From assembly GCF_030643905.1 (NCBI RefSeq), contig NZ_CP121446.1:2896001-2960000 (forward strand): 64,000 nucleotides of DNA. Direction: 5' to 3'. Position 1 is the first letter of the stretch, and each line of letters begins with the position of its first letter. The translations under genes and the position numbers were made by a program. The DNA comes from Flavobacterium sp. IMCC34852 (GTDB lineage Bacteria; Bacteroidota; Bacteroidia; Flavobacteriales; Flavobacteriaceae). Positions 31,481-39,776 of the stretch are shown in pieces. The notes beneath the pieces are model-generated. The model was given only the letters and a program-made list of their open reading frames with translations, searched no databases and was not told the origin of the DNA.

Positions 31481-32299
31481 ATGAAAAAGATATATTATAG
31501 TTTATTCCTGATTTTACTTTCACTCAGTTCATGCGAAAAAGTCGTTGATGTTGACCTATCAACCTCTGCACCAAGATTGGTCATTGAAGCCTCAATTCAA
31601 TGGCTAAACGGAACTTCGGGCAATGAACAAATCGTAAAACTTTCGACCACAACGGACTATTTCTCCAACGAAATTCCGCCGGTGACTGATGCTGTAGTTT
31701 ATATTACCAATAGCGCCAATGAAGTCTTTAATTTCACCCAAGATACTGAACCGGGTATTTACAAATGCCTTAACTTTAATCCTGTAGTTAACGAAGATTA
31801 CACCCTAACCGTCATTTACGAAGGTGAAACTTATACTTCTACCGAAAAACTTTTGAATACGCCAACCGTAACAAGAGTAGAACAAGATGATGAAGGCGGT
31901 ATTTTGGGTAACGAAACTGAAGTAAAATTCTTTTTCAACGATTTGGTCAACGAAACCAATCATTATTTGGTAAGAATTGATGATCCGTACAAAGTCATCC
32001 CCGAATATGGTGTAATCGAAGACCGATTTTTTCAAAACAACGAAATGTTTGGTTTGTATTTCAGCGAAGATTTAAAACCCGGTGATACTTTGAAATTCAC
32101 CTTAAACGGTGTGACCCTAAACTACTTTAATTATATGGATATTTTATTGGAGCAAACGGGAACCAACAGCATGGGACCATTTTCCACTCCAACAGCCTCT
32201 GTTAGAGGTAATATTGTCAATCAAACTAATTTTAACAATTTCGCCTTAGGCTATTTTCGCCTAAGTAAAACAGAGGTTTCGGAATACGTAATCCAGTAA
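31481..32299 (+). CDS. DUF4249 lipoprotein
   Basis: 272 residues with a lipoprotein signal (YSLFLILLSLSSCEKVVDVDL) and the DUF4249 beta-sandwich, including PRLVIEASIQW and DAVVYITNSANEVF. It is translated right behind the TonB receptor and is probably an accessory surface lipoprotein for it. It is intact. Confidence 0.88.
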   Translation: MKKIYYSLFLILLSLSSCEKVVDVDLSTSAPRLVIEASIQWLNGTSGNEQIVKLSTTTDYFSNEIPPVTDAVVYITNSANEVFNFTQDTEPGIYKCLNFNPVVNEDYTLTVIYEGETYTSTEKLLNTPTVTRVEQDDEGGILGNETEVKFFFNDLVNETNHYLVRIDDPYKVIPEYGVIEDRFFQNNEMFGLYFSEDLKPGDTLKFTLNGVTLNYFNYMDILLEQTGTNSMGPFSTPTASVRGNIVNQTNFNNFALGYFRLSKTEVSEYVIQ

Positions 32300-32397
32300 A
32301 TGAGCAGTGCGAAGTACGATTTACAAAGTAAGAAGTGTGAAGAGTTTTAGTTATTTTTACCACTTCTTACTTATAACTTTTAACTTTGTACTTATAA

Positions 32398-33060
32398 ATG
32401 TCATCACACCACATTGTTCGCGACGACCAAGAACCGGCTTTAATCATTGCCAATGGCGAAATGTGTAGCCAAGAATTGTTAGGCCAATTGCTCGAATGGT
32501 CGCCACTAGTCATTGTACTCGATTCGGCTATTGAGCGTGTTTTGGAATTGGGGATTAAAGTCGATGTATTGTTAGGCGATTTTGACCGCGGTTTTGACTC
32601 GGAGTATTACAAAGAAAAACAATACCCGATTGAAATTGTGTACGCACCCAACCAAGACAAAACCGATTTGGAAAAAGCATTTGATTATTTAATCGAAAAA
32701 GGACACAAAGCGGCCAATGTGATTTGGGCTACCGGAAGACGAGCTGACCATACGATTACCAATTTGACCAACATCGTTGCTTATCGCAATCAATTAAAAG
32801 TCGTGATTCTCGACGATCATTCTAAAGTGTTTTTGTTGCCCAATACTTTTGAAAAATGGTACACGGCTAACACCATACTTTCCTTAATTCCGATTGGAAA
32901 AGTACGCGGGATTTCTACCCAAAATCTTTTTTATTCGTTGAACAATGAAGATTTAACCATTGGTTATCGAACCGGAAGCAGCAATCACGTTACCACAGAC
33001 GGCATCGTCACCATTACCCACACCGAAGGCGATTTATTGCTGATGGAATGTTGGGACTAA
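32398..33060 (+). CDS. Thiamine diphosphokinase
   Basis: 220 residues. The family motifs are LLGDFDRG, APNQDKTDLEKAFDYLIEKG and TGRRADHTITNL. It makes thiamine diphosphate from thiamine and ATP in the cytoplasm, the cofactor needed by the E1 enzyme at 6839. It starts at ATG 32398, after a spacer of about 98 bp made of GTACGAAGT-type repeats. No TPP riboswitch is seen. Confidence 0.9.
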   Translation: MSSHHIVRDDQEPALIIANGEMCSQELLGQLLEWSPLVIVLDSAIERVLELGIKVDVLLGDFDRGFDSEYYKEKQYPIEIVYAPNQDKTDLEKAFDYLIEKGHKAANVIWATGRRADHTITNLTNIVAYRNQLKVVILDDHSKVFLLPNTFEKWYTANTILSLIPIGKVRGISTQNLFYSLNNEDLTIGYRTGSSNHVTTDGIVTITHTEGDLLLMECWD

Positions 33061-33072
33061 AAATAACAGCCC

Positions 33073-34011
33073 TTGAAAACTCAAAATAGCTCAGAAAAAA
33101 CAAGTTTGCATCCGAGAAATCCACACCGATTTCGGTATGATTTTGAAGCTTTAATAAAAGCTTGTCCGGAATTGCAAAACTTTGTACATATTAACGAACA
33201 CAGCATAGAAACCATTGATTTCAGTAATCCGGAAGCGGTGAAAGCCTTGAACAAAGCTTTATTGATTTCAAACTACGACATTCAAAATTGGGATATTCCA
33301 ACCCATTATCTTTGTCCGCCGATTCCCGGAAGAGCGGATTACATTCATTATATCGCTGATTTATTGGCCACTACCCACAACGGAATCATTCCCGAAGGCG
33401 AAAATGTGATTGGTTTAGACATTGGGATTGGTGCCAATTGTATTTACCCGATTATTGGAAGCAGTGCTTATGGTTGGAGTTTTTTGGGCACCGACATCGA
33501 TGAAAAAGCACTTCAAAACTGCAAGAAAATCATCGCTGATAATCCGAAACTAATTGACGCTATCAGTCTGCAATTGCAAGTGGAGCCGAGATTTATTTTC
33601 AAAAATATCATTTTACCCGAAGACAAATTTGCCTTCACCATTTGCAATCCGCCGTTTCATAACTCAGCCGAAGAAGCGGCAAAAAGTGCGTTGCGAAAAG
33701 TGAATACTTTAAGTAATGTAAAAACTTCAAAAGCGACTTTAAACTTCGGTGGCCAAAATGCAGAATTGTGGTGCAGTGGTGGCGAAATTGGTTTTATCAC
33801 CCAAATGATTTATGAAAGTGCCAAATATCCGCTACAATGTTTGTGGTTTACGACTTTGGTTTCCAAAAAAGACAATTTGAAAAGCATATACAAAACTCTG
33901 GGAAAAGTAGGCGCTGCTGATATCAAAACCATCGACATGGCGCAAGGCCAAAAGATAAGCCGAATTGTTGCTTGGACTTTTTTGACCAAAAAACAACAGC
34001 AAATATTTTAA
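33073..34011 (+). CDS. rlmF: 23S rRNA (adenine1618-N6)-methyltransferase
   Basis: 312 residues. RlmF features include LHPRNPHRFRYDFEALIKACPEL at the start, ALNKALL, the SAM motif GLDIGIGANCIYPI, and the catalytic NPPF motif in ICNPPFHNSAEEA. It methylates A1618 of 23S rRNA. The start is a TTG at 33073; no in-frame ATG precedes the conserved N-terminus. It follows the thiamine diphosphokinase gene by 12 bp. Confidence 0.93.
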   Translation: MKTQNSSEKTSLHPRNPHRFRYDFEALIKACPELQNFVHINEHSIETIDFSNPEAVKALNKALLISNYDIQNWDIPTHYLCPPIPGRADYIHYIADLLATTHNGIIPEGENVIGLDIGIGANCIYPIIGSSAYGWSFLGTDIDEKALQNCKKIIADNPKLIDAISLQLQVEPRFIFKNIILPEDKFAFTICNPPFHNSAEEAAKSALRKVNTLSNVKTSKATLNFGGQNAELWCSGGEIGFITQMIYESAKYPLQCLWFTTLVSKKDNLKSIYKTLGKVGAADIKTIDMAQGQKISRIVAWTFLTKKQQQIF

Positions 34012-34013
34012 AA

Positions 34014-34104
34014 GTACGAAGTACGAAGTGGGAAGTACGAAGTGGGAAGTACGAAGTGGGAAGTACGAAGTGGGAAGTACGAAGTGGGAAGTACGAAGTG
34101 GGAA
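34014..34104 (+). repeat. 14-bp tandem repeat, six full units
   Basis: GTACGAAGTGGGAA repeats exactly six times from 34021 to 34104, with a half unit (GTACGAA) before it and a degenerate one after. Single or paired copies of GTACGAAGTA or its complement also occur around 10097, 11451, 12090, 12170, 32306 and 34501. It is a dispersed short repeat that has expanded here. Confidence 0.9.
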
Positions 34105-34127
34105 GTAGAAATTTTAATTTTATATCT

Positions 34128-34499
34128 ATGACGAATGATTTGAAACAAAGAACAAAAAAGTTTGCTTTGGATTGTTAGATTCTATGCTCACAATTACCAA
34201 AAACCAGAGAGTATAATGCCTATATCAATCAATTAATCAGAAGTTCAAGCTCAGTCGGAGCCAATTACAGAGCGTCACAACGGGCTAAATCATCTGCAGA
34301 TTTTTTAAACAAACTCAAAATTGTTGAAGAAGAAATTGATGAAAGCGATTATTTTTTAGAGTTACTTTTTGAGGTTTGTCAAATGGAAAAGTTAAATTTA
34401 GAAGCTGTTTTTCAACCTTTAATGAAAGAGGCAAAAGAATTAACAGCCATTATTGTTTCGGCCATAAAAACAACAAAAAGTAATATTCAAACCAAATAA
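34128..34499 (+). pseudogene. Four-helix-bundle protein gene with in-frame stop
   Basis: The frame beginning ATG at 34128 reads MTNDLKQRTKKFALDC, then hits TAG at 34176. It continues in the same frame with QLPKTREYNAYINQLIRSS and SVGANYRASQRAKSSADF to a TAA at 34497. Joined, this is the common 23S rRNA-intervening-sequence/four-helix-bundle protein (TIGR02436-like) at its usual length of about 123 codons. One nonsense change therefore appears to break it. No good internal start restores the first helix. Confidence 0.8.
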
Positions 34500-34537
34500 A
34501 ACTTCGTACTTTGTACTTCTTAAATCGTACTTAAAAT

Positions 34538-36535
34538 ATGAAATTCCAAGTCGTATCCGAATACCAACCTACCGGCGATCAACCCCAAGCGATTGACAAA
34601 CTCGTCAAAGGCATTGTTAGTGGTGAAAAATACCAAACCCTTTTGGGTGTAACCGGTTCGGGAAAGACATTTACCATGGCGAATGTGATTCAGGAAGTGG
34701 AGAAACCGACTTTGGTTTTGGCACACAATAAAACCCTGGCAGCTCAGTTGTACTCTGAGTTTAAGCAATTCTTCCCTAACAATTCGGTGCAGTATTTTGT
34801 ATCGTATTACGACTATTACCAACCCGAAGCCTATATTCCCGTTACAGGTGTTTTTATTGAAAAAGATTTGTCTATCAATGACGAATTAGAGAAACTGCGT
34901 TTGAGCACTACTTCTGCCCTATTATCAGGGCGCAGAGATGTGTTAGTAGTCGCTTCGGTTTCGTGTTTGTACGGTATCGGAAATCCGGTGGAGTTTCAAA
35001 AGAATGTGATTTCGATTGACAAAGGCCAAGTCATTTCGCGCACCAAATTATTACATCGCTTGGTCCAAAGTTTATACTCAAGAACCGAAGTTGAATTTAC
35101 ACCGGGAACCTTCAGAATTAAAGGCGATACTGTGGAAATCTTCCCAAGTTATGCCGATGAACCTTTTCGCGTGCATTTCTTTGGCGACGAAATTGAAGAC
35201 ATTGAAGCCTTCGATGCCAAATCTTCTAAAGTCATCGAGCGCTACGAAAAACTCAACATTTATCCGGCCAATATGTTTGTGACTTCACCCGATGTGTTAC
35301 AAGCAGCGATTTGGGATATCCAACAAGATTTGGTAAAACAAGTCGATTATTTTAAAGAAATCGGCAAACATCTTGAGGCCAAACGCTTGGAAGAACGCAC
35401 CAATTTCGATTTAGAAATGATACGTGAATTGGGCTATTGCTCGGGAATTGAAAATTATTCGCGCTACTTAGACCGACGTCTTCCGGGCACGCGACCCTTC
35501 TGTTTGCTTGATTATTTTCCGGATGATTATTTGATGGTTGTCGATGAAAGTCACGTGACGATTTCTCAGGTTCACGCTATGTACGGTGGTGACCGAAGTC
35601 GCAAAGAGAATTTGGTGGAATACGGTTTCCGATTGCCCGCTGCTATGGACAACCGTCCGCTAAAGTTTGAGGAGTTTGAAAGCATGCAAAACCAAGTCGT
35701 TTATGTTTCGGCAACACCTGCTGATTATGAATTGCAAAAGTCCGAAGGGATTTATGTAGAGCAAGTCATTCGCCCAACGGGTTTATTGGACCCGATTATA
35801 GAAGTGCGGCCGAGTTTAAACCAAATTGACGATTTAATCGAAGAAATTCAGCAACGTTGTGAAGTCGATGAAAGGGTTTTGGTTACGACTTTAACCAAAA
35901 GAATGGCGGAAGAACTAACGAAATATTTGACCAAAGTTTCTATTCGATGTCGTTATATTCATTCGGATGTTGATACTTTGGAACGCGTAGAGATTATGCA
36001 GGATTTGCGCAAAGGTTTATTCGATGTGTTGATTGGCGTAAACTTACTCCGCGAAGGTTTAGATTTACCCGAAGTGTCATTGGTCGCGATTTTGGATGCC
36101 GATAAAGAAGGTTTCTTACGCAGTCATCGTTCCTTGACGCAAACTGTTGGTAGGGCTGCTCGAAATGTAAATGGAAAAGCGATTATGTATGCGGATAAAA
36201 TCACTGCTTCAATGCAAAAAACCATAGACGAAACCAATTATCGTCGAGAAAAGCAAATCAATTACAATACTGAGCATAATTTGGTTCCCAAAGCTTTGAA
36301 CAAAAGTTTGGGCAATGCCTTGAGCGGCAATTCGGTTTCGACGCAATATTACGAAGACAAAATCGCCAAAGCCGCCGAGCCGGAAAGTCTGTATCTATCC
36401 AAAGCGGAAATCGAAAAGAAAATTCGTGAAACCCGAAAAGCCATGGAAAAAGCGGCCAAAGAGTTAGATTTCATGCAAGCCGCCAAATACCGCGATGAAA
36501 TTCAGGCGTTGCAAAGTAAACTATCAATAACATAA
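34538..36535 (+). CDS. uvrB: Excinuclease ABC subunit B
   Basis: 665 residues, full length. Visible are Walker A GVTGSGKTFTMANV, the beta-hairpin YYDYYQPEAYIP, the helicase motif DESHVTISQVHAMYGGD, motif VI QTVGRAARN, and the C-terminal UVR motif (KELDFMQAAKYRDEIQALQ) that contacts UvrC. It verifies lesions in nucleotide excision repair with UvrA. It starts at ATG 34538. Confidence 0.98.
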   Translation: MKFQVVSEYQPTGDQPQAIDKLVKGIVSGEKYQTLLGVTGSGKTFTMANVIQEVEKPTLVLAHNKTLAAQLYSEFKQFFPNNSVQYFVSYYDYYQPEAYIPVTGVFIEKDLSINDELEKLRLSTTSALLSGRRDVLVVASVSCLYGIGNPVEFQKNVISIDKGQVISRTKLLHRLVQSLYSRTEVEFTPGTFRIKGDTVEIFPSYADEPFRVHFFGDEIEDIEAFDAKSSKVIERYEKLNIYPANMFVTSPDVLQAAIWDIQQDLVKQVDYFKEIGKHLEAKRLEERTNFDLEMIRELGYCSGIENYSRYLDRRLPGTRPFCLLDYFPDDYLMVVDESHVTISQVHAMYGGDRSRKENLVEYGFRLPAAMDNRPLKFEEFESMQNQVVYVSATPADYELQKSEGIYVEQVIRPTGLLDPIIEVRPSLNQIDDLIEEIQQRCEVDERVLVTTLTKRMAEELTKYLTKVSIRCRYIHSDVDTLERVEIMQDLRKGLFDVLIGVNLLREGLDLPEVSLVAILDADKEGFLRSHRSLTQTVGRAARNVNGKAIMYADKITASMQKTIDETNYRREKQINYNTEHNLVPKALNKSLGNALSGNSVSTQYYEDKIAKAAEPESLYLSKAEIEKKIRETRKAMEKAAKELDFMQAAKYRDEIQALQSKLSIT

Positions 36536-36540
36536 GAATT

Positions 36541-37374
36541 ATGATAAAACAATTCTCTTTACTCCTCATTCTAATCGCCTGCAATATTTCCGCTCAGGAA
36601 ACAACAAAGCCGGAAACCAAAAAGAAAAACACAATTTCTATTGAGTTTTATCAACCCATTCAAAATTCACTTAGGGAGTTTTATAATGATGATTGGTTAT
36701 TGTCCACTTATCCAACCGAAAGGAACAATTATTCAAGAAATTCGTTTTCAAATGCTTTTGGAATTAGCTACGAAAGGACTAAAAATGATGTTGTTTTCCG
36801 GGCAAGATTGGGAATTACTATAAGAGAAATTAAGGAGCATCAGGATTTTGAGTACATCAACACTAATGAGAATACCAAAATAAATATAAATCAAAACTAC
36901 CACTATAGCCAGAACCATATCAATGTTTTTGTAGGTATTGCGAAGCGCATCCATTTGGCCAATAATTTTGATTTTGACTTCGGAATTGACCTGGCTTCTG
37001 TTTATTATTTGGAAGGAAGTGGAGATTATGATTACGATTCTCATATAACAAACTTGATTGACAACAGCACCTTTTCCCATCAAATTATAACTGTTGAAGA
37101 CAGGATTGGGAAGATTTATGGTTTTGGATTGGGTCCGGTTTTTAAACCACAATATGCCATTACTAAAAATTTAGTGGTTGCCGCTGAACTCCAGGTGTAT
37201 TTTATGAAGACATTTACCAACGACAAATCGACCCGAGTTGAAACTTCAGACTATTATGTACCATCTCAAGACTATTCTGAACATACTAAATTATATGGTG
37301 ATATAAATTATGACGTCAATCAGTGGAATTGGACAAAAGTATCTCCTCTCATCAGAATTGGATATCAATTTTAA
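36541..37374 (+). CDS. Hypothetical outer-membrane beta-barrel protein
   Basis: 277 residues with a signal peptide (MIKQFSLLLILIACNISAQ) and alternating aromatic strands. It ends in WTKVSPLIRIGYQF, with the C-terminal Phe typical of outer-membrane barrels. It starts 6 bp after uvrB. A possible uvrB tail remnant lies just downstream, so this gene may have been inserted by a local duplication event. Confidence 0.7.
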   Translation: MIKQFSLLLILIACNISAQETTKPETKKKNTISIEFYQPIQNSLREFYNDDWLLSTYPTERNNYSRNSFSNAFGISYERTKNDVVFRARLGITIREIKEHQDFEYINTNENTKININQNYHYSQNHINVFVGIAKRIHLANNFDFDFGIDLASVYYLEGSGDYDYDSHITNLIDNSTFSHQIITVEDRIGKIYGFGLGPVFKPQYAITKNLVVAAELQVYFMKTFTNDKSTRVETSDYYVPSQDYSEHTKLYGDINYDVNQWNWTKVSPLIRIGYQF

Positions 37375-37485
37375 AGCATAGCAATTCAAGTATTCTTGAA
37401 ATATTTTTAGCAAAACCAAGCAGAAATTATTTAGGCTGAAGTTTTTTAGAATAAACAATATAGCTTAATCAATAACGAACTTAAT

Positions 37486-37533
37486 GCCGCCGAATACCAC
37501 GATGAAATTAAGAGTTTACAAGAAAGGATATAA
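37486..37533 (+). pseudogene. Possible uvrB C-terminal (UVR motif) remnant
   Basis: Reading from 37486 gives AAEYHDEIKSLQERI followed by TAA. This resembles the end of UvrB encoded at 36478-36535 (AAKYRDEIQALQSKLSIT). The fragment is too short to be a gene. It sits in a 227-bp gap after the outer-membrane protein gene. It is either a leftover of a duplicated or displaced uvrB 3' end, or a chance match. Confidence 0.4.
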
Positions 37534-37601
37534 AATACGACAGATACCGTATTTCAATACTTGTTGTTTTTTTTAACTTTGACTTACTAAAATGCTTAGT
37601 T

Positions 37602-38963
37602 ATGAAACATTTATTATGCCTTACGCTTTTACTTTTTGTTACTTTTTCTAAGGCTCAAACCGGTATTCATACTCCAAGTGATTGGGTTCAGGATGCTTTC
37701 TTTAGCAAAGACGGAAACAAATGCCTGACTATTTCAACTGCGGAAACCATCTTGTGGGATATGGCATCAAAGAAACCAATATGGGTAAAAAAGACCGCTG
37801 ATTTCGGAGTGCCTTATAAAATGTTATATTCTTTCTTTACCACAGCTGATCCCGATTTAAATTTTATTATTATCAGAGACAATACATCGGTTAGGAATTT
37901 AGTCGACTTAAATACATTTAAAGTTACGCGTTGGAATTACGACCATTGCCATTTCACTTCGGATGGAAGATTAGCTGTTTTGGACTATAATTTTGAAAAG
38001 AAGAATGCTAATAAACTTCTTTTAATTGACCCCAAAACTTTTCAATCAGAAGTCATTGTAGATAAAATAGGCTCTATGGACGTATATGAATCGGGCAAAA
38101 AAATACGTGTACTCAAAAAGAAAGGCGACATCTATGATTTTGCAAATGGTCGCACCTATGACGTAGAAACCAAAAAATTCTTTGAAGAAAGTCCGGGACC
38201 CATTGATAAGTTCCGCAAGATTTATTTTTATAAAAATGGTTACTACATTGTTTATCAACCCAATGAAATTTTGGTAAAAAAAGCCGACAATACTACATTC
38301 AAAATTAAAACTCATAATCCAAACGAAAATAATATTTCGTCGTTTTCACAAAGATTATGTCCAACTTACGACGATCCGGAAACCGTTAAAATGCTGGAGC
38401 ATAAAAGAGTTCGTGACGGTTATTATTTAAGTTTCATAAATACCTACAACATAACAAACGGTCAGCTTACGGAGACTTTTGAGTTGACTAACACCACCGA
38501 TAAAGCCAATCAAGTTGCCAAAGCCAATGAGTTACAAAAGAATAAAGTTTGGGCAGAAGAACAAAATAAACTGAACCTTCCTGAAAATGTGCTTAAAAGA
38601 AGATTGTTTCAACTGCAAGGCAATTTTTATTACAACACCAATACCAAAGGAATTTATTACGTCGTACCCGGAAAACCTATTTACGAAGGTGATTTAGTGA
38701 TGATGGAGGCATTGCATGATGACCCAAAACAAAAAATGGAGGTTTATGAAAAGATAGATAATTTAGAAAATGCAGCGCTATACAAATATACAATGCGCCC
38801 AAAATCATGTACCTCTTGTAATGGCAAAGGCTATATTTCAAATTCTTATAAAAGAACAGTAGCCGATTATGAATATACCACGGGAAAAAAGCTTGTTGAA
38901 ACAACAACTCGTACTAATTCTTGCGGTAATTGTGGTGGTTGCGGATTGGTGCCAAATTATTAA
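37602..38963 (+). CDS. Secreted propeller-like protein with C-terminal CxxCxGxG zinc finger
   Basis: 453 residues with a signal peptide (MKHLLCLTLLLFVTFSKAQ). The first 200 residues look like WD/beta-propeller blades (QDAFFSKDGNKCLTISTAE, TILWDMASKKPIW). The C-terminus carries two DnaJ-type cysteine motifs, CTSCNGKGYI and CGNCGGCGLV, which would bind one zinc. The combination is unusual, and I do not recognise the family. Confidence 0.7.
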   Translation: MKHLLCLTLLLFVTFSKAQTGIHTPSDWVQDAFFSKDGNKCLTISTAETILWDMASKKPIWVKKTADFGVPYKMLYSFFTTADPDLNFIIIRDNTSVRNLVDLNTFKVTRWNYDHCHFTSDGRLAVLDYNFEKKNANKLLLIDPKTFQSEVIVDKIGSMDVYESGKKIRVLKKKGDIYDFANGRTYDVETKKFFEESPGPIDKFRKIYFYKNGYYIVYQPNEILVKKADNTTFKIKTHNPNENNISSFSQRLCPTYDDPETVKMLEHKRVRDGYYLSFINTYNITNGQLTETFELTNTTDKANQVAKANELQKNKVWAEEQNKLNLPENVLKRRLFQLQGNFYYNTNTKGIYYVVPGKPIYEGDLVMMEALHDDPKQKMEVYEKIDNLENAALYKYTMRPKSCTSCNGKGYISNSYKRTVADYEYTTGKKLVETTTRTNSCGNCGGCGLVPNY

Positions 38964-39029
38964 TACCTAAAGCAACCTAAAAATATAGAAAAAATTTCAG
39001 GCCTTGCAACGCAAATTAGCCAATATTTC

Positions 39030-39446
39030 ATGAAAAGCATTTTCACCCAAAAATCGGAAAACCCAACCCTGGAGCAACTTCAAGATGCTTTGGGTGACAC
39101 CTATGTGTATTGGCAAACTTTTGCGGAGCATACCAAAAAATTATATCCTAATGCTACCGAAGAATGGTCTTTTGCCGGTGAAAAATTCGGTTGGAGTTTC
39201 AGAATTAAGGATAAAAAAAGAATCCTGATTTACTTATTGCCCCGAGATAAATTCTTCAAAGTCGCTTTTGTATTTGGCCAAAAAGCCACCGATGCCATCC
39301 TGCAAAGCAACATCTCCCAATCTATCAAAAACGAACTTCAAGCGGCCAAAGTTTATGCGGAAGGTCGAGGCATCCGAATCGACATTAAAGACTCAAAAAC
39401 TAACGTAGACATCCTAAAATTGATTGCGATTAAAATAGATTTTTAA
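39030..39446 (+). CDS. DUF3788 family protein
   Basis: 138 residues matching DUF3788: WQTFAEHTKKLYPNATEEW, then GWSFRIKDKKRILIYLLP and FKVAFVFGQKA. No signal peptide is present. The function is unknown. This is the last ordinary chromosomal gene before the repeat region and recombinase. Confidence 0.85.
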   Translation: MKSIFTQKSENPTLEQLQDALGDTYVYWQTFAEHTKKLYPNATEEWSFAGEKFGWSFRIKDKKRILIYLLPRDKFFKVAFVFGQKATDAILQSNISQSIKNELQAAKVYAEGRGIRIDIKDSKTNVDILKLIAIKIDF

Positions 39447-39453
39447 TTTTTGG

Positions 39454-39511
39454 CCCAAAAACCAACTTTCGAGCATTTCCAGGCCTTCCCAGCCTTCAAA
39501 CGAGCTTCGGA
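39454..39511 (+). repeat. Dispersed element copy 2
   Basis: Second copy of the element at 9783-9839, starting at CCCAAAAACCAACTTTC and ending at ACGAGCTTCGGA. Here it leads directly into the phased CTTCGGA array. Confidence 0.6.
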
Positions 39512-39679
39512 CTCCCACAAACGAGCTTCGGACTCACGAAAAAAAGCTTCGGACTATTATGCTAATGCTTCGGACACTTTCAAATCTACTTCGGACTGTT
39601 TCGAATGCTTTTCGGAGTGTCAATTTTACTTTTCGGACAACCATTTATGGCTTTCGGAACGGTAAAAAAGAGCTTCGGA
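39505..39679 (+). repeat. Nine CTTCGGA motifs at exactly 21-bp spacing
   Basis: CTTCGGA or TTTCGGA occurs at 39505, 39526, 39547, 39568, 39589, 39610, 39631, 39652 and 39673, each exactly 21 bp apart, with little conservation between. A TTG-started frame (39450-39665) would read this as a heptad repeat with Ser-Asp in each unit (RASDSHK, RASDSRK, KASDYYA). However, its stop falls before the ninth motif, so the spacing is not purely explained by that frame. The array lies about 100 bp upstream of the recombinase gene. Its function is unknown. Confidence 0.8.
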
Positions 39680-39721
39680 TAACTTTTTCTACTTTTCATA
39701 AAAGAAAAAATAACTTACATT

Positions 39722-39756
39722 TTTGAGCTGTTGATTTCATTTTATTGTATCTTTAT
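39722..39756 (+). promoter_or_regulatory. Possible promoter of the recombinase gene
   Basis: TTTG at 39722 and TATCTTTA at 39749, separated by 23 bp, resemble the Bacteroidota TTTG/TAnnTTTG promoter, one base off at the -7 element. They lie about 20 bp before the recombinase ATG. Confidence 0.35.
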
Positions 39757-39776
39757 TCTTATTTTAATTTCTTTAT

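Noticed and set aside
32300..32397. TPP riboswitch before the thiamine diphosphokinase gene
   Set aside because: The spacer is made of GTACGAAGT/TTTGTACTT-type repeats and shows no CUGAGA thi-box-like core.
39450..39665. A real small Ser-Asp repeat protein
   Set aside because: It has a TTG start, overlaps a dispersed non-coding repeat, and the 21-bp motif continues past its stop. I list the repeat but not the frame as a gene.
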